Part shown: in pieces, positions 8,127 through 16,988 of the stretch | Layout: each line of letters opens with the position of its first letter | Numbering within the stretch: position 1 is the stretch's first letter | NCBI GenBank assembly: GCA_017405465.1 | Contig: JAFRAJ010000017.1 | Coordinates: forward strand, 1-41,252 | Direction: 5' to 3' | Origin: Oscillospiraceae bacterium | Lineage (GTDB): Bacteria > Bacillota > Clostridia > Oscillospirales > Ruminococcaceae | DNA: 41,252 nucleotides | Position numbers and translations under genes: made by a program | Notes under the pieces: generated by a model | What the model saw: the letters and a program-made list of their open reading frames with translations, nothing else | What the model was told of the DNA's origin: nothing | The model's database searches: none

Positions 8127-8132
8127 TATAAT
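8127..8132 (+). promoter_or_regulatory. Putative -10 box of the radical SAM operon
   Basis: A perfect TATAAT lies 32 bases before the radical SAM start codon. The -35 side is weak (CTTTCA, 16 bases upstream). The short palindrome TGTTTCCCGAAACA just upstream could be an operator shared by this divergent promoter pair, though that is a guess. Confidence 0.45.
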
Positions 8133-8164
8133 ATTCCAAACGATCAGATATCAGAGGTGAATTC

Positions 8165-9067
8165 ATGAAGCTGTCATCGTTTCTGTACTTCGCCCGTTTC
8201 GGGATAAGGACAGTTCTCTTCAGAAAAAAGGACCCTGTACTAGGTACAGTGATAGTGACCGACAGATGCAACCTGCACTGCAAACACTGTTCCGTCAACA
8301 ACATAACCGGGGTCATGCACCCGTATTCGCAGATAAGGGGCGAGATGCAGACTCTCTATGACATGGGAGTGCGCATACTGTTCTTCTGCGGAGGGGAGAC
8401 CTTCCTGTGGAGGGACGGTGACATGACCCTGAGGGATCTCGTTATCGAGGCTAAGAGGATGGGGTTCCTCATCGTGAACACAGTGACCAACGGGACGTTT
8501 CCGATAGATCTTCCGGAAGCGGATCTGATCCTTCTCAGCCTTGACGGAGACAGGCAGAGACATAACGAAGTCCGCGGAGACACCTACGACACGATAATGG
8601 AGAACGTCAGGAACGCCACCTCCGATAATATCTGCTTCTACATGGCGATAAATAAGATCAACAGGGATGCGGTAAGAGATGTCTGCATCACCGCCAGGGA
8701 CACGAAGAACGTGAGAGCCGTATCCTTCAACTTCCACACACCGTATCCCGATACGAGAGATCTCGCTCTCACAATGGAGGAGAAAGCGCAGTGCTGCGAA
8801 GTCATTAAGCAGATGATGAAGGAGAAGGTGCCGGTCTTCAACCTTAAGAGCGCTTTTCCTTACCTCATAAACAACAGCTTTCCGACTCCCTGCTACCAGT
8901 GCGTCGTCATCGAGAACGGAAAGATATCGACCTGCGGGAGATGCATCGACGTCCCGGGACTCTGCGAGGAGTGCGGATACTTCTTCGTGGCGGAATATAC
9001 GCTTCTCTTCCGGGGCAATCTAAGGATAATCTTCGAGATGCTCACGACATATCTCAGATTCATATAG
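8165..9067 (+). CDS. Radical SAM protein with Cys-rich SPASM-like tail
   Basis: 300 residues. The radical SAM motif CNLHCKHC (C35, C39, C42) binds the 4Fe-4S cluster that cleaves S-adenosylmethionine. GGE at 76-78 is the SAM amino-group site. The tail has six Cys in pairs (C243/C246, C257/C260, C267/C270), suited to one or more auxiliary clusters as in SPASM/Twitch enzymes. Family members modify peptides or small molecules; no precursor peptide gene is visible next door. TGAATTC precedes the ATG and AGAGG lies further up. A second radical SAM gene starts nine bases after the stop, so the two are in one operon. Confidence 0.85.
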   Translation: MKLSSFLYFARFGIRTVLFRKKDPVLGTVIVTDRCNLHCKHCSVNNITGVMHPYSQIRGEMQTLYDMGVRILFFCGGETFLWRDGDMTLRDLVIEAKRMGFLIVNTVTNGTFPIDLPEADLILLSLDGDRQRHNEVRGDTYDTIMENVRNATSDNICFYMAINKINRDAVRDVCITARDTKNVRAVSFNFHTPYPDTRDLALTMEEKAQCCEVIKQMMKEKVPVFNLKSAFPYLINNSFPTPCYQCVVIENGKISTCGRCIDVPGLCEECGYFFVAEYTLLFRGNLRIIFEMLTTYLRFI

Positions 9068-9076
9068 GAGTTCTCA

Positions 9077-10330
9077 ATGAGCGTGATCACGGATCTCACG
9101 AGGATGTGGCTGACACGTTCCGTGAAGCCCTTTATATTCAAAAACGAATACGACCAGATACTGCCTTATTCAGATCTTGAGAACCTTGGACTCTATGTGC
9201 ACATTCCTTTCTGCAGAAGCATTTGCAGCTTCTGCCCGTACTGCAAGGTCGTGTACAGAGAAGAAGAGTGCAGACGTTATATAGATTTCCTTCTTGAGGA
9301 GATCCGCACGGTCGGCAGCCAGTATGAAGGCAGGAAAAAAGTGACCAGCCTCTACTTCGGAGGGGGCACCCCGGCGCTCGCTGCGGACAGGATCGGAGAG
9401 ATAATAGAGACGCTTAAAGAGCATTTCGATATCACGGAAGGCATCGGCATAGAGCTTCATCCCGACGACGTAAAGCCGGAAGTCCTCAGAAAGCTGAAGG
9501 ATGCCGGAGTCACCAAGATCAGCATAGGGATACAGTCTTTCCGGGAAAAGTACCAGGATATACTGGGAAGAAAGATGGTGGATCCTGATGCGCTGAGGAG
9601 CGCTCTGGCAGAAGTCCCATTTGAAACAGTTTCGATGGATCTCATCTTCGCTCTGCCCGGACAGACCTTCGAGGACCTCAGGAGAGATGTGGACAGCGCC
9701 TTCGCTGCAGGAGCCAATCATGTGGCGGTATATCCCTTCATTGACTTTACGTTCACTTCCAGCACCGTAAAGGCTATGGAGAAGGATCAGAAGAGAGAAC
9801 TGCTGGACCGCATCACTCTCTACTGCCTGGAGAAGGGATATGTTAGGAACTCCATATGGACTTTCTCATCCGATAAGAACGCCGGCTATTCCTCCATGAC
9901 CAGAGACAATTTCCTGGGTTTCGGATGCTCAGCCACTACGCTTCTGAGAGACCAGTTCAAGATCAACACATTCTCGGTGGATGAATACTGCAGAAGGATA
10001 GGACAGGGAAAGCTTCCGACTTCTCTCACTACAAGGTTCACACTTCGCCAGAGGATGGTCTACTATCTGTTCTGGACAGCTTACAGCACCGAGGTGGACC
10101 CGGAAGACTTCGAGAGATTCTTCGGGGTCAGACTGGAGAAGATGTACGGACTGGAACTGAAGGCTGCACAGCTTCTGGGCTTCATTGAGAAGAGAGACGG
10201 AAAATATTGCATGACTCTCAAAGGGGCTTTCTACTACCATTATTATGAGAATTACTATACACTTGCATATATAGACAAGATGTGGGGGATAATGCGCAAA
10301 GAGGCATTCCCCGAGGAGATCAGACTCTGA
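9077..10330 (+). CDS. HemN/HemW-like radical SAM protein
   Basis: 417 residues. LYVHIPFCRSICSFCPYC carries the radical SAM Cys (C46, C50, C53) plus the fourth Cys typical of HemN-type enzymes. LYFGGGTPA (residues 92-100) is the SAM-binding GGGTP motif, and the barrel continues through SIGIQSF and DLIFALPGQT. The C-terminal part is a winged-helix-like HemN_C region. HemN proper makes protoporphyrinogen and HemW moves heme; many paralogues act on other substrates (methyl transfer, cyclopropane). No other heme genes are near, so a non-heme role with the preceding radical SAM protein is more likely. Confidence 0.85.
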   Translation: MSVITDLTRMWLTRSVKPFIFKNEYDQILPYSDLENLGLYVHIPFCRSICSFCPYCKVVYREEECRRYIDFLLEEIRTVGSQYEGRKKVTSLYFGGGTPALAADRIGEIIETLKEHFDITEGIGIELHPDDVKPEVLRKLKDAGVTKISIGIQSFREKYQDILGRKMVDPDALRSALAEVPFETVSMDLIFALPGQTFEDLRRDVDSAFAAGANHVAVYPFIDFTFTSSTVKAMEKDQKRELLDRITLYCLEKGYVRNSIWTFSSDKNAGYSSMTRDNFLGFGCSATTLLRDQFKINTFSVDEYCRRIGQGKLPTSLTTRFTLRQRMVYYLFWTAYSTEVDPEDFERFFGVRLEKMYGLELKAAQLLGFIEKRDGKYCMTLKGAFYYHYYENYYTLAYIDKMWGIMRKEAFPEEIRL

Positions 10331-10342
10331 AAGGAGCGGATG

Positions 10343-11149
10343 ATGGAATATTTCAGACTCGCCAGCGGGATTGAGATCCCTGCGGTAGGATCCGGAACTA
10401 ACAGCTTCGCCAAGGTAAAGGACGAAGTGGGAAGCACCTATGACGGACACACCGACGAAGTCATATCTGCGATCAGAGCAGGCTACAGGTTCTTCGATAC
10501 CGCCGAATCTTACGGCAACGAGGAGGCTATAGGAAACGGCATCATCGAGAGCAGGATCGGAAGGGAGAACATTTTCATCTCGACCAAGATGAGGACCAGG
10601 ATCATGGGACAGGACACTGCGTCCTGGAAGCCTGAAGATGCAGTGTCCGCCATAGAGAGGAGCCTTGCCAAACTCAAGACAGAGTATATAGACCTGTATC
10701 TCATCCATATGCCGTGGGGCAATGACAGAGAGACAGCTGAGGTCTGGAAGGTTCTGGAGGACTACTTTGAGCGAGGTGTGCTCAGAGCCATAGGAGTCAG
10801 CAACTTCACCATCGATGATCTGAGACCTCTTATGGACAGCTGCCGCATCAGACCCATGGTCGATCAGATAAAGATAGCTCCGGGAAGGTGGAACGAGGAT
10901 ACAGTGACCTTCTGCCAGTACAACGGGATAGTCCCTATGGCATGGGGACCGCTGAACTTCGACACCGACAGAGAGCCGATTCAGGCCATCGGCGACCGGT
11001 ACGGCAAGAGCTGGGCACAGGTGGTGCTGAGGAGAGACTTCCAGAACGGCATCGTGACCATTCCGAAATCCCACTCTTTCCAGCACCAGAAAGACAATCT
11101 GGAGATCTTCGATTTCGAACTGACGGAGGAGGAGCTCAGACGGATCTGA
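10343..11149 (+). CDS. Aldo/keto reductase
   Basis: About 268 residues. ATG 10343 is chosen over 10340 because AAGGAG sits six bases before it. The catalytic tetrad is complete: D52 and Y57 (FFDTAESYGNE), K82 (STKMR) and H122 (LIHMPW), with a C-terminal NADP site (TIPKSHS). The length and motifs match the diketogulonate-reductase-like group that reduces aldehydes and ketones. It follows the HemN-like gene by 12 bases, so it is probably the third step of the same operon. Confidence 0.9.
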   Translation: MEYFRLASGIEIPAVGSGTNSFAKVKDEVGSTYDGHTDEVISAIRAGYRFFDTAESYGNEEAIGNGIIESRIGRENIFISTKMRTRIMGQDTASWKPEDAVSAIERSLAKLKTEYIDLYLIHMPWGNDRETAEVWKVLEDYFERGVLRAIGVSNFTIDDLRPLMDSCRIRPMVDQIKIAPGRWNEDTVTFCQYNGIVPMAWGPLNFDTDREPIQAIGDRYGKSWAQVVLRRDFQNGIVTIPKSHSFQHQKDNLEIFDFELTEEELRRI

Positions 11150-11189
11150 ATCTCTTCTGCAGAAATAATAAACATCAGGGAGCGGAAAA

Positions 11190-11849
11190 TTGGACAGTTA
11201 TACCGTGTCTTATAAAGACAAAGAAGTCGGTTACTATAATGCTTATGACGACGGGACAGCAGCTTACTATACTGCCTGGGGCAGTCCGTGGGATATGGAA
11301 GACGAGCTCCGGGAACTGGGGCTGGACAAGGAGATCAGGGAAGGAAAGGATATAAAGCCGTTTGCCGATATCATAAAAGCGGGAAAACGCGTGCCCGGAA
11401 AAAGAAGGATCATCTATATGGACGGTGATATCCTTATGGAGCGTCAGCCTCAGGAGACCGGGGAGAGCTTCTCTGTATACAGGAGAACTGCTGAGGAAGG
11501 AGAGCCCGATTATTCGCCCCTCAATCATGACGCTCCTCACTATGAGGGACCACATACGCCGGAGGGGATGAGAGAATGGGCCTCCCATTACTGCTTCAAC
11601 AGGATGGACGACGGCACCTATGAAGCGGAACTTGATGAAGCGTGGTGGTGGGGCGGCGGCCACAACGACGGAGGGACTATCCACAGGGAGATCCCGGAGG
11701 AATGGTTCGAACTCCCCTATGAGGAGTTCCTTGAAAGGACAGTGACCCTTGCTGCAGCGGCGCATTACGGCTTCACTGCAGAGATGCTGCTGGAGAAGAA
11801 AGGACTCAGAGAGTTCTTCGGGTACGGAAATGTCAGTGACCCGGTGTAA
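11190..11849 (+). CDS. Conserved-looking hypothetical protein, acidic, Trp-rich
   Basis: 219 residues starting at TTG 11190, supported by AGGGAG eight bases upstream; the next in-frame Met is at residue 36. I do not recognise a family. Visible traits: a strongly acidic composition, a central TPEGMREWASHYCFNRMDDG followed by WWWGGGHNDGGTIHREIPEEWF, and a helical end (YEEFLERTVTLAAAAHYGF). There is no signal or membrane segment. The HN-D-G-G-T-IHRE stretch could be a metal or nucleotide site, but that is speculation. Confidence 0.65.
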   Translation: MDSYTVSYKDKEVGYYNAYDDGTAAYYTAWGSPWDMEDELRELGLDKEIREGKDIKPFADIIKAGKRVPGKRRIIYMDGDILMERQPQETGESFSVYRRTAEEGEPDYSPLNHDAPHYEGPHTPEGMREWASHYCFNRMDDGTYEAELDEAWWWGGGHNDGGTIHREIPEEWFELPYEEFLERTVTLAAAAHYGFTAEMLLEKKGLREFFGYGNVSDPV

Positions 11850-11881
11850 TAGTCCCGGGCTGGAAATAGGGAGGTCGTTAA

Positions 11882-12070
11882 ATGGATAATAATAACGGAA
11901 ACAAAAAAGATAAGAACACATCGATGGCGATAGGAATGTGCATCGGGATCGCAATAGGGGCTGCTGTAGGTGCAGCTACCGGAAACACCGGACTGTGGAT
12001 GTCTATAGGACTCTCTATAGGTCTGGCTCTCGGATTAGCGTTCGGAAACAGCGATGACGGAGAAGAATAA
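11882..12070 (+). CDS. Small glycine-zipper membrane protein
   Basis: 62 residues. A polar N-terminus (NNNGNKKDKN) precedes two hydrophobic helices rich in Gly every four residues (AIGMCIGIAIGAAVGAATG and SIGLSIGLALGLAFG), then an acidic tail. This glycine-zipper hairpin occurs in many Bacillota as a small uncharacterised membrane protein. GGGAGGTCG precedes the ATG. It lies 45 bases before pepF. Confidence 0.75.
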   Translation: MDNNNGNKKDKNTSMAIGMCIGIAIGAAVGAATGNTGLWMSIGLSIGLALGLAFGNSDDGEE

Positions 12071-12114
12071 GTTAAAAAGAAAAAATGCCTGAAAAGGCAG
12101 AAAGAGGAATAAAA

Positions 12115-13926
12115 ATGGAACTGCTCAGACGCAAGGACGTACCGGTGGAAGAGACATGGGATCTTTCACTGATATTTCCGGAAGAAAAACTGATGTGGGA
12201 AGCATTGGATGCAGCTAAGGAAAAGGTCGCAGCCATGGCCAAAAAATACGCGGGAAACCTGAACACCGCGGAGAATATCGTCGGCTGCCTCGATGAACTC
12301 GAGAAGATCTATCCTCAGGTCATGCGCATAATGTCCTACAGCTCACTTGCAATGGAAGCTGACTATACCGACAACGAAGTGCGTGAGCGCTATGAGAAGG
12401 TCAGCAGCGAGATCACACGCATGAGGACTGAAATGGCATTCGTGGACAGCGAGATACTTCAGGCTCCCGATGAAGTGCTCAGTGCTGCGGTTGAGATGGC
12501 AAAGGGGTGCAGGATCTACCTGCAGGACCTTATCGCCCATAAACCTCATATGCTCTCTCCTGAAACAGAGAAGACCCTCACGGCACTCGGCAGAGCGCTC
12601 ATGGTCCCTTATACGATCTACAACACCCTGAAGCTCGCGGATATAGCTTTCGAGCCTTTCACCGTCAACGGGAAGGAGTACCCGATGACCTATTCGCTCT
12701 TCGAGGACAACTATGAGCATGAAGAGGACCCCGAAGTCCGCCATGCTGCGTTCAAAGCTTTTTACGGCACGCTCAGAAAGTACGAGAACACTACTGCTGC
12801 AGCATATAACGCAGCCGTGACTCAGGAGAAGACCATGTCCGAGCTGCGCGGATACAAGGACGTCTTCGACAGCCTGCTGTTCGACCAGAAGGTGACCAGA
12901 GAGATGTATGACCGCCAGATAGACGTGATCACAGAACGTCTGGCGCCTCATATGCGCAAATATGCCACTCTTCTCAAGAAAAAGAACGGACTGGACAAGA
13001 TGACCTTTGCGGACCTCAAGATAGCTCTTGATCCAGAATACGTCCCGATCGTCACCATCGAAGAGTCCCACAAGTATATAAGAGAAGGTCTCTCCATCCT
13101 CGGAGAAGACTATGTGGAGATGGTCGACAGAGCCTACAGAGAGCGCTGGATAGACTTCGCCAAGAACATCGGAAAGAGCACCGGCGGTTTCTGTTCGGGC
13201 ATCTACCAGCAGAATTCCTACATCCTGCTCAACTGGAACGACCGCATGTCCGACGTGTTCACGGTAGCGCATGAGCTGGGTCATGCAGGACAGTCCATGT
13301 ACGGCGACAGAGCGCAGTCATTCTTTGACAACGATCCTTCCATGTATCTCGTGGAAGCTCCTTCAACGATGAACGAGCTGATCCTCACGAGCCACATGGC
13401 AAAGACCAGCGAAGACAAGCGTTTCCGCCGCTGGGTGCTCTCCAACCTGATCAGCAACACCTACTATCACAACTTCGTGACGCACCTCAGAGAAGCCTGG
13501 TATCAGCGTGAAGTATACAAGATCATTGATGCCGGCGGCAGCGTGAACGCCAGCACCCTCAACGACATCTTCCGCAGGAACCTTGAGCTGTTCTGGGGAG
13601 ACGCAGTGGAGATCCCGGAAGGCGCCGAGCTCACATGGATGAGACAGCCTCACTACTACATGGGACTCTATTCCTACACCTACAGTGCAGGTCTAACAGT
13701 CGCCACTCAGGCGATGCTGCGCATCGAGAAGGAAGGCCAGAAGGCTGTTGACGACTGGAAGAGATTCCTTTCAGCCGGAAGCACAGAAGATCCGGTCGGC
13801 CTCGCAAAGATCGCCGGATTCGACATCACCACCGACGGACCGCTCAACGCGACCATCGACTATATCGGATCCGTGATCGACGAGATCTGCGCACTCACAG
13901 AAGAACTTGACGGGATCAAGCTCTGA
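12115..13926 (+). CDS. pepF: Oligoendopeptidase F
   Basis: About 603 residues from ATG 12115 (GAGGAATAAAA upstream); an ATG at 12085 has no ribosome site. It is a cytoplasmic zinc M3 metallopeptidase that cuts short peptides. HELGH at about residues 386-390 supplies the two zinc His and the catalytic Glu, with the third ligand in LVEAPSTMNELIL further on. The C-terminal YSYTYSAGLTVA region is also typical of the family, and the length is normal (about 600). It stands alone and is followed by a hairpin at 13951. Confidence 0.95.
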   Translation: MELLRRKDVPVEETWDLSLIFPEEKLMWEALDAAKEKVAAMAKKYAGNLNTAENIVGCLDELEKIYPQVMRIMSYSSLAMEADYTDNEVRERYEKVSSEITRMRTEMAFVDSEILQAPDEVLSAAVEMAKGCRIYLQDLIAHKPHMLSPETEKTLTALGRALMVPYTIYNTLKLADIAFEPFTVNGKEYPMTYSLFEDNYEHEEDPEVRHAAFKAFYGTLRKYENTTAAAYNAAVTQEKTMSELRGYKDVFDSLLFDQKVTREMYDRQIDVITERLAPHMRKYATLLKKKNGLDKMTFADLKIALDPEYVPIVTIEESHKYIREGLSILGEDYVEMVDRAYRERWIDFAKNIGKSTGGFCSGIYQQNSYILLNWNDRMSDVFTVAHELGHAGQSMYGDRAQSFFDNDPSMYLVEAPSTMNELILTSHMAKTSEDKRFRRWVLSNLISNTYYHNFVTHLREAWYQREVYKIIDAGGSVNASTLNDIFRRNLELFWGDAVEIPEGAELTWMRQPHYYMGLYSYTYSAGLTVATQAMLRIEKEGQKAVDDWKRFLSAGSTEDPVGLAKIAGFDITTDGPLNATIDYIGSVIDEICALTEELDGIKL

Positions 13927-13950
13927 GAAGCAGCATACGAATAAAAAAAC

Positions 13951-13992
13951 ACCGCTCTGTCAGGAAGCCGCAAAGGCTCCGGACAGAGCGGT
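13951..13992 (-). terminator. Strong hairpin with T-run on the minus strand
   Basis: ACCGCTCTGTC (13951-13961) pairs with GACAGAGCGGT (13982-13992), with an inner AGCC/GGCT stem. The plus strand lacks a T-run after it, whereas the minus strand has seven T. It would therefore stop transcription coming from the right best, yet no minus-strand gene is there. It may still serve as the pepF terminator. Confidence 0.55.
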
Positions 13993-14018
13993 CCATGTCA
14001 TGAGGAGCAGAAAACAGA

Positions 14019-14597
14019 ATGTACTATCATGCTTCGCCGGTAAAGGGGATAACGCGACTTGAGCCGAGAGTATCAAATCACGGGATCCCGCTCATCTACT
14101 TTTCTAAGAAGAGAGAGAACGTCCTTGTGTATCTCAGCAACGCAGTGGAGAAGTACTGCCGTGAGACCGGCTTCTCTCATGAAGGAACATGGCAGAAATG
14201 GGGACCCTACGGATTCGGAAAGGACGGACGTCTGCGGCTCGAGGAATACTATCCGGACGGCCTTGTGAGCACATACAGTGGAGTTTCCGGCTATATCTAC
14301 CGTGCTGAAAACATCACAGATTCGGGCTTCGAGACAAAGATCCCGGACGCGGCCACCAGCAGCCTGCCTGTGGATGTGAGCGGCTGCGAATTCGTACCAG
14401 ACGCCTGGGAAGCCATTCTGGAGGCGGAGGAGAAAGGGCTCATCACTATACTCCGGTATGATGAAATGTCAGACAGGATGAGGGAGTGGAACGAGAGGAC
14501 CATCAGAGAGGAATACCTGAATGCGGAAGAACACCCTGAGTACAGGCATTTCCTAAAGGGCAATTTTAAGCAGATACTGAAAGACATAGCAGAGTAA
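14019..14597 (+). CDS. Hypothetical protein, weak resemblance to ADP-ribosyltransferase-fold proteins
   Basis: 192 residues. The opening YYHASPVKGITRLEPRVSNH followed by LIYFSKK recalls the Y-H-x-S .. I..L.P....H .. V/IYFT layout seen at the start of ART-fold proteins. The rest (GFGKDGRLRLEEYYPDGLVSTYSGVSGY and an acidic helical end) is not diagnostic. There is no signal or membrane segment. The ribosome site is weak (GAGGAGCAG upstream). A substrate cannot be proposed; the fold link is inference from one short region. Confidence 0.6.
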   Translation: MYYHASPVKGITRLEPRVSNHGIPLIYFSKKRENVLVYLSNAVEKYCRETGFSHEGTWQKWGPYGFGKDGRLRLEEYYPDGLVSTYSGVSGYIYRAENITDSGFETKIPDAATSSLPVDVSGCEFVPDAWEAILEAEEKGLITILRYDEMSDRMREWNERTIREEYLNAEEHPEYRHFLKGNFKQILKDIAE

Positions 14598-14659
14598 CAA
14601 GGTGAAAAACTATAGAACGGCAGGTATTTTAAAACGAACTGGAGGGAAAATAAGAAATT

Positions 14660-15757
14660 ATGAAGTACAGGGTCAACAGAAAAACAGGTGACAGTATCAG
14701 TGAGATAGGCCTCGGTTCATCCTATATGTACGAAGCCGGTATGGACGAGGCTGTCCGCGCACTGCGCCGTGCAGCAGAAGGGGGTATCAACTATTTTGAT
14801 CTGGCTGCCGGAAACGGCAAAACGTTCCCTATGTATGGAGAAGCTTTCAGGGATATTAGAAAAGACATCTTTTTCCAGATACATTTTGGAGCTGATTATA
14901 CGAAAGGCGAATACGGATGGTCCCTGGATCTGGATACTATCAAACGTTCTGTTGACAAGCAGCTCCGTGAGCTTAAAACAGATTATATAGACTACGGATT
15001 CATTCACTGTCAGGATGAGATATCCGACTGGGAGACTTATCTTAAGAACGGAGTCTACGACTATATCCTCGCTCTTCAGAAGGAAGGAGTCGTGCGTCAC
15101 ATCGGCCTTTCCTCTCACACACCGGCTGTTATACAGAGGATCATGGACGATGCAGATATAGATATGCTGATGTTCTCTGTCAATCCTGCATACGACTACG
15201 GACAGGGCGAACTGGCCAACGGGAGCGTCGACGAACGCAGTGATGTGTACAGACGCTGTGAGAAAGAAGGCGTGGGTATCTCTGTAATGAAGCCCTTCTC
15301 CGGCGGTCAGCTCCTTGATGCGAGCCGGTCTCCTTTCGGACAGGCGCTGACACATTATCAGTGCATCCGTTACTGTCTGGATAAGCCGGGAGTTCTGACA
15401 GTTCTCCCCGGTGCGAAGAGCGTGCAGGAAGTGGAGATGCTGCTGTCTTATCACGATCAGACGGAAGAAGCTACTGATTATTCAGTCATCGGAGAATTTG
15501 CTCCTCCGCAAGCCAGCGGCAAGTGCGTTTACTGCAATCACTGCAGACCATGCCCTGCCGGAATAGATATCGGACTGGTCAACAAGTATTACGACCTTGC
15601 CAAAGCGGGGGATACCATGGCTGTGGAACACTACCGTACTCTGGAGAAGAACGCGTCAGACTGCATACAGTGCGGTCACTGTGACAGCCGCTGTCCCTTC
15701 TCTGTAGAACAGAGCAAACGGATGGCGGAGATCAGGGAATACATGCTTTCTCTTTGA
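14660..15757 (+). CDS. Aldo/keto reductase fused to a 2x[4Fe-4S] ferredoxin domain
   Basis: 365 residues. The first 280 form the AKR barrel, the rest a ferredoxin domain with C289/C292/C295/C298 and C335/C338/C341/C345. In the tetrad, D47 and H116 (GFIHCQDE) are kept. The usual Lys position reads H75 (FFQIHFG), and the usual DTAxxYG block is DLAAGNGKTFPMYG. This variant belongs to a known anaerobe subfamily, and the Fe-S domain suggests electron delivery without NADPH alone. GGAGGG precedes the ATG with a long gap. It is followed by a strong terminator. Confidence 0.85.
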   Translation: MKYRVNRKTGDSISEIGLGSSYMYEAGMDEAVRALRRAAEGGINYFDLAAGNGKTFPMYGEAFRDIRKDIFFQIHFGADYTKGEYGWSLDLDTIKRSVDKQLRELKTDYIDYGFIHCQDEISDWETYLKNGVYDYILALQKEGVVRHIGLSSHTPAVIQRIMDDADIDMLMFSVNPAYDYGQGELANGSVDERSDVYRRCEKEGVGISVMKPFSGGQLLDASRSPFGQALTHYQCIRYCLDKPGVLTVLPGAKSVQEVEMLLSYHDQTEEATDYSVIGEFAPPQASGKCVYCNHCRPCPAGIDIGLVNKYYDLAKAGDTMAVEHYRTLEKNASDCIQCGHCDSRCPFSVEQSKRMAEIREYMLSL

Positions 15758-15792
15758 GTGCCGTCCGCAAAGATGAAAAGAAATTAAAATAG

Positions 15793-15826
15793 GGATCCGC
15801 GAGCCTCAGATGAGGCTCGCGGATCC
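15793..15826. terminator. Perfect 16-bp hairpin between convergent genes
   Basis: GGATCCGCGAGCCTCA (15793-15808) and its exact complement (15811-15826) are separated by two bases. The hairpin sits between the plus-strand aldo/keto reductase and the minus-strand alcohol dehydrogenase. T-runs are weak on plus, and ATTTTAATTT lies beside it on the minus side, so it can act on both strands. Confidence 0.75.
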
Positions 15827-15842
15827 TGTATATCTGTATTGA

Positions 15843-16988
15843 TTACATGATCTTTCTGAACATCTCTTCGAAGTCAGCAAGAGTTGCGGGACGGGGGTTG
15901 CCCGGAGCGCAGGCGTCTGCAGCTGCAGATTCGCACAGGAAGGGGAGATCCTCTTCTTTGATCTTCTCGAGTTTGGTGGGGATGCCTACGTCAACAGACA
16001 GCTGACGGACAGCGTCTACAGCGGCCTTGCGGTAGGCAGCCTGATCCATTCCTTCTGTATCTACGCCGAATGCTTCAGCGATCTTCTTGAACTTATCGCC
16101 GGTATACTCTGCATTGAACTCCATAACGATGGGAAGCATCATTGCGCAGGCAACACCGTGAGGCGTGTCATATACGGCACCGAGGGTATGTGCCATGGAG
16201 TGGGCGATGCCAAGACCTACGTTTGAGTAAGCCATAGCGGTCACATACTGAGCGAGAGCCATGCCTTCACGTCCGTCAGGATCGTTCTCGACTGCCTTGC
16301 GCAGATTGGCTGCGATCAGCTGGATGGACTCAAGGTTCAGAACGTCCGAAAGCTCCCATGCTGCTCCGGTGGTATAGCCTTCGATAGCGTGGGTCAGAGC
16401 GTCCATACCGGTGGATGCGGTGAGGCCTCTGGGCATCGTGGACATCATATCCGGGTCGACGACTGCAACATCAGGGATGTCATTGGGGTCGACACAGACG
16501 AATTTCCTCTTCTTCTCGACGTCTGTGATGACGTAGTTGATGGTGGATTCCGCACCGGTGCCGCCTGTGGTGGGAACGGCTATGGTGAAGACTGTGCGGT
16601 TCTTTGTGGGAGCTACGCCTTCAAGGGAGCGTATATCCGCGAACTCGGGGTTGTTTACGACGATGCCGATGCCCTTGCCTGTATCCATGGAGGAGCCGCC
16701 GCCGATGGTGATCATGAAATCAGCTCCGCTCTCCTTGTAGGCTTCCACACCATGCTGTACGTTCTCAATGGTGGGGTTGGGTTTGATATCGGAATAAACA
16801 GTATAATCGATGCCGTTCTTCTCCAGAAGATCGGTGACCTTGGCGGTGACGCCGAATTTGACCAGGTCCGGGTCGGAAGCGACAAATGCCTTCTTGAAAC
16901 CGTGAGCGGCGATGATGCCGGGGATCTCGTTGATCGCGCCATGTCCATGATAGGAAATGCCGTTCAGTACAAAACGATTGACTGCCAT
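15843..16988 (-). CDS. Iron-containing alcohol dehydrogenase (group III)
   Basis: 381 residues, a normal length. GGGSSMD at 96-102 is the NAD-binding loop. The metal site is visible as TGMDALTHAIEG (Asp and His) and GIAHSMAHTLGAVYDTPHG (two more His), matching FucO/AdhB-type enzymes. It interconverts alcohols (for example 1,2-propanediol or butanol) with aldehydes using NAD. GGAGGT stands before the ATG. It is a single-gene unit with its own promoter and terminator. Confidence 0.95.
   Translation of the reverse strand: MAVNRFVLNGISYHGHGAINEIPGIIAAHGFKKAFVASDPDLVKFGVTAKVTDLLEKNGIDYTVYSDIKPNPTIENVQHGVEAYKESGADFMITIGGGSSMDTGKGIGIVVNNPEFADIRSLEGVAPTKNRTVFTIAVPTTGGTGAESTINYVITDVEKKRKFVCVDPNDIPDVAVVDPDMMSTMPRGLTASTGMDALTHAIEGYTTGAAWELSDVLNLESIQLIAANLRKAVENDPDGREGMALAQYVTAMAYSNVGLGIAHSMAHTLGAVYDTPHGVACAMMLPIVMEFNAEYTGDKFKKIAEAFGVDTEGMDQAAYRKAAVDAVRQLSVDVGIPTKLEKIKEEDLPFLCESAAADACAPGNPRPATLADFEEMFRKIM

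Noticed and set aside
8165..9067. RiPP maturase with a nearby precursor peptide
   Set aside because: The six-Cys tail invites this, but no short precursor-like ORF with a ribosome site was found on either side.
9929..11086. A 385-codon minus-strand open frame
   Set aside because: It lies opposite the HemN-like and aldo/keto reductase genes and has no sensible domain.
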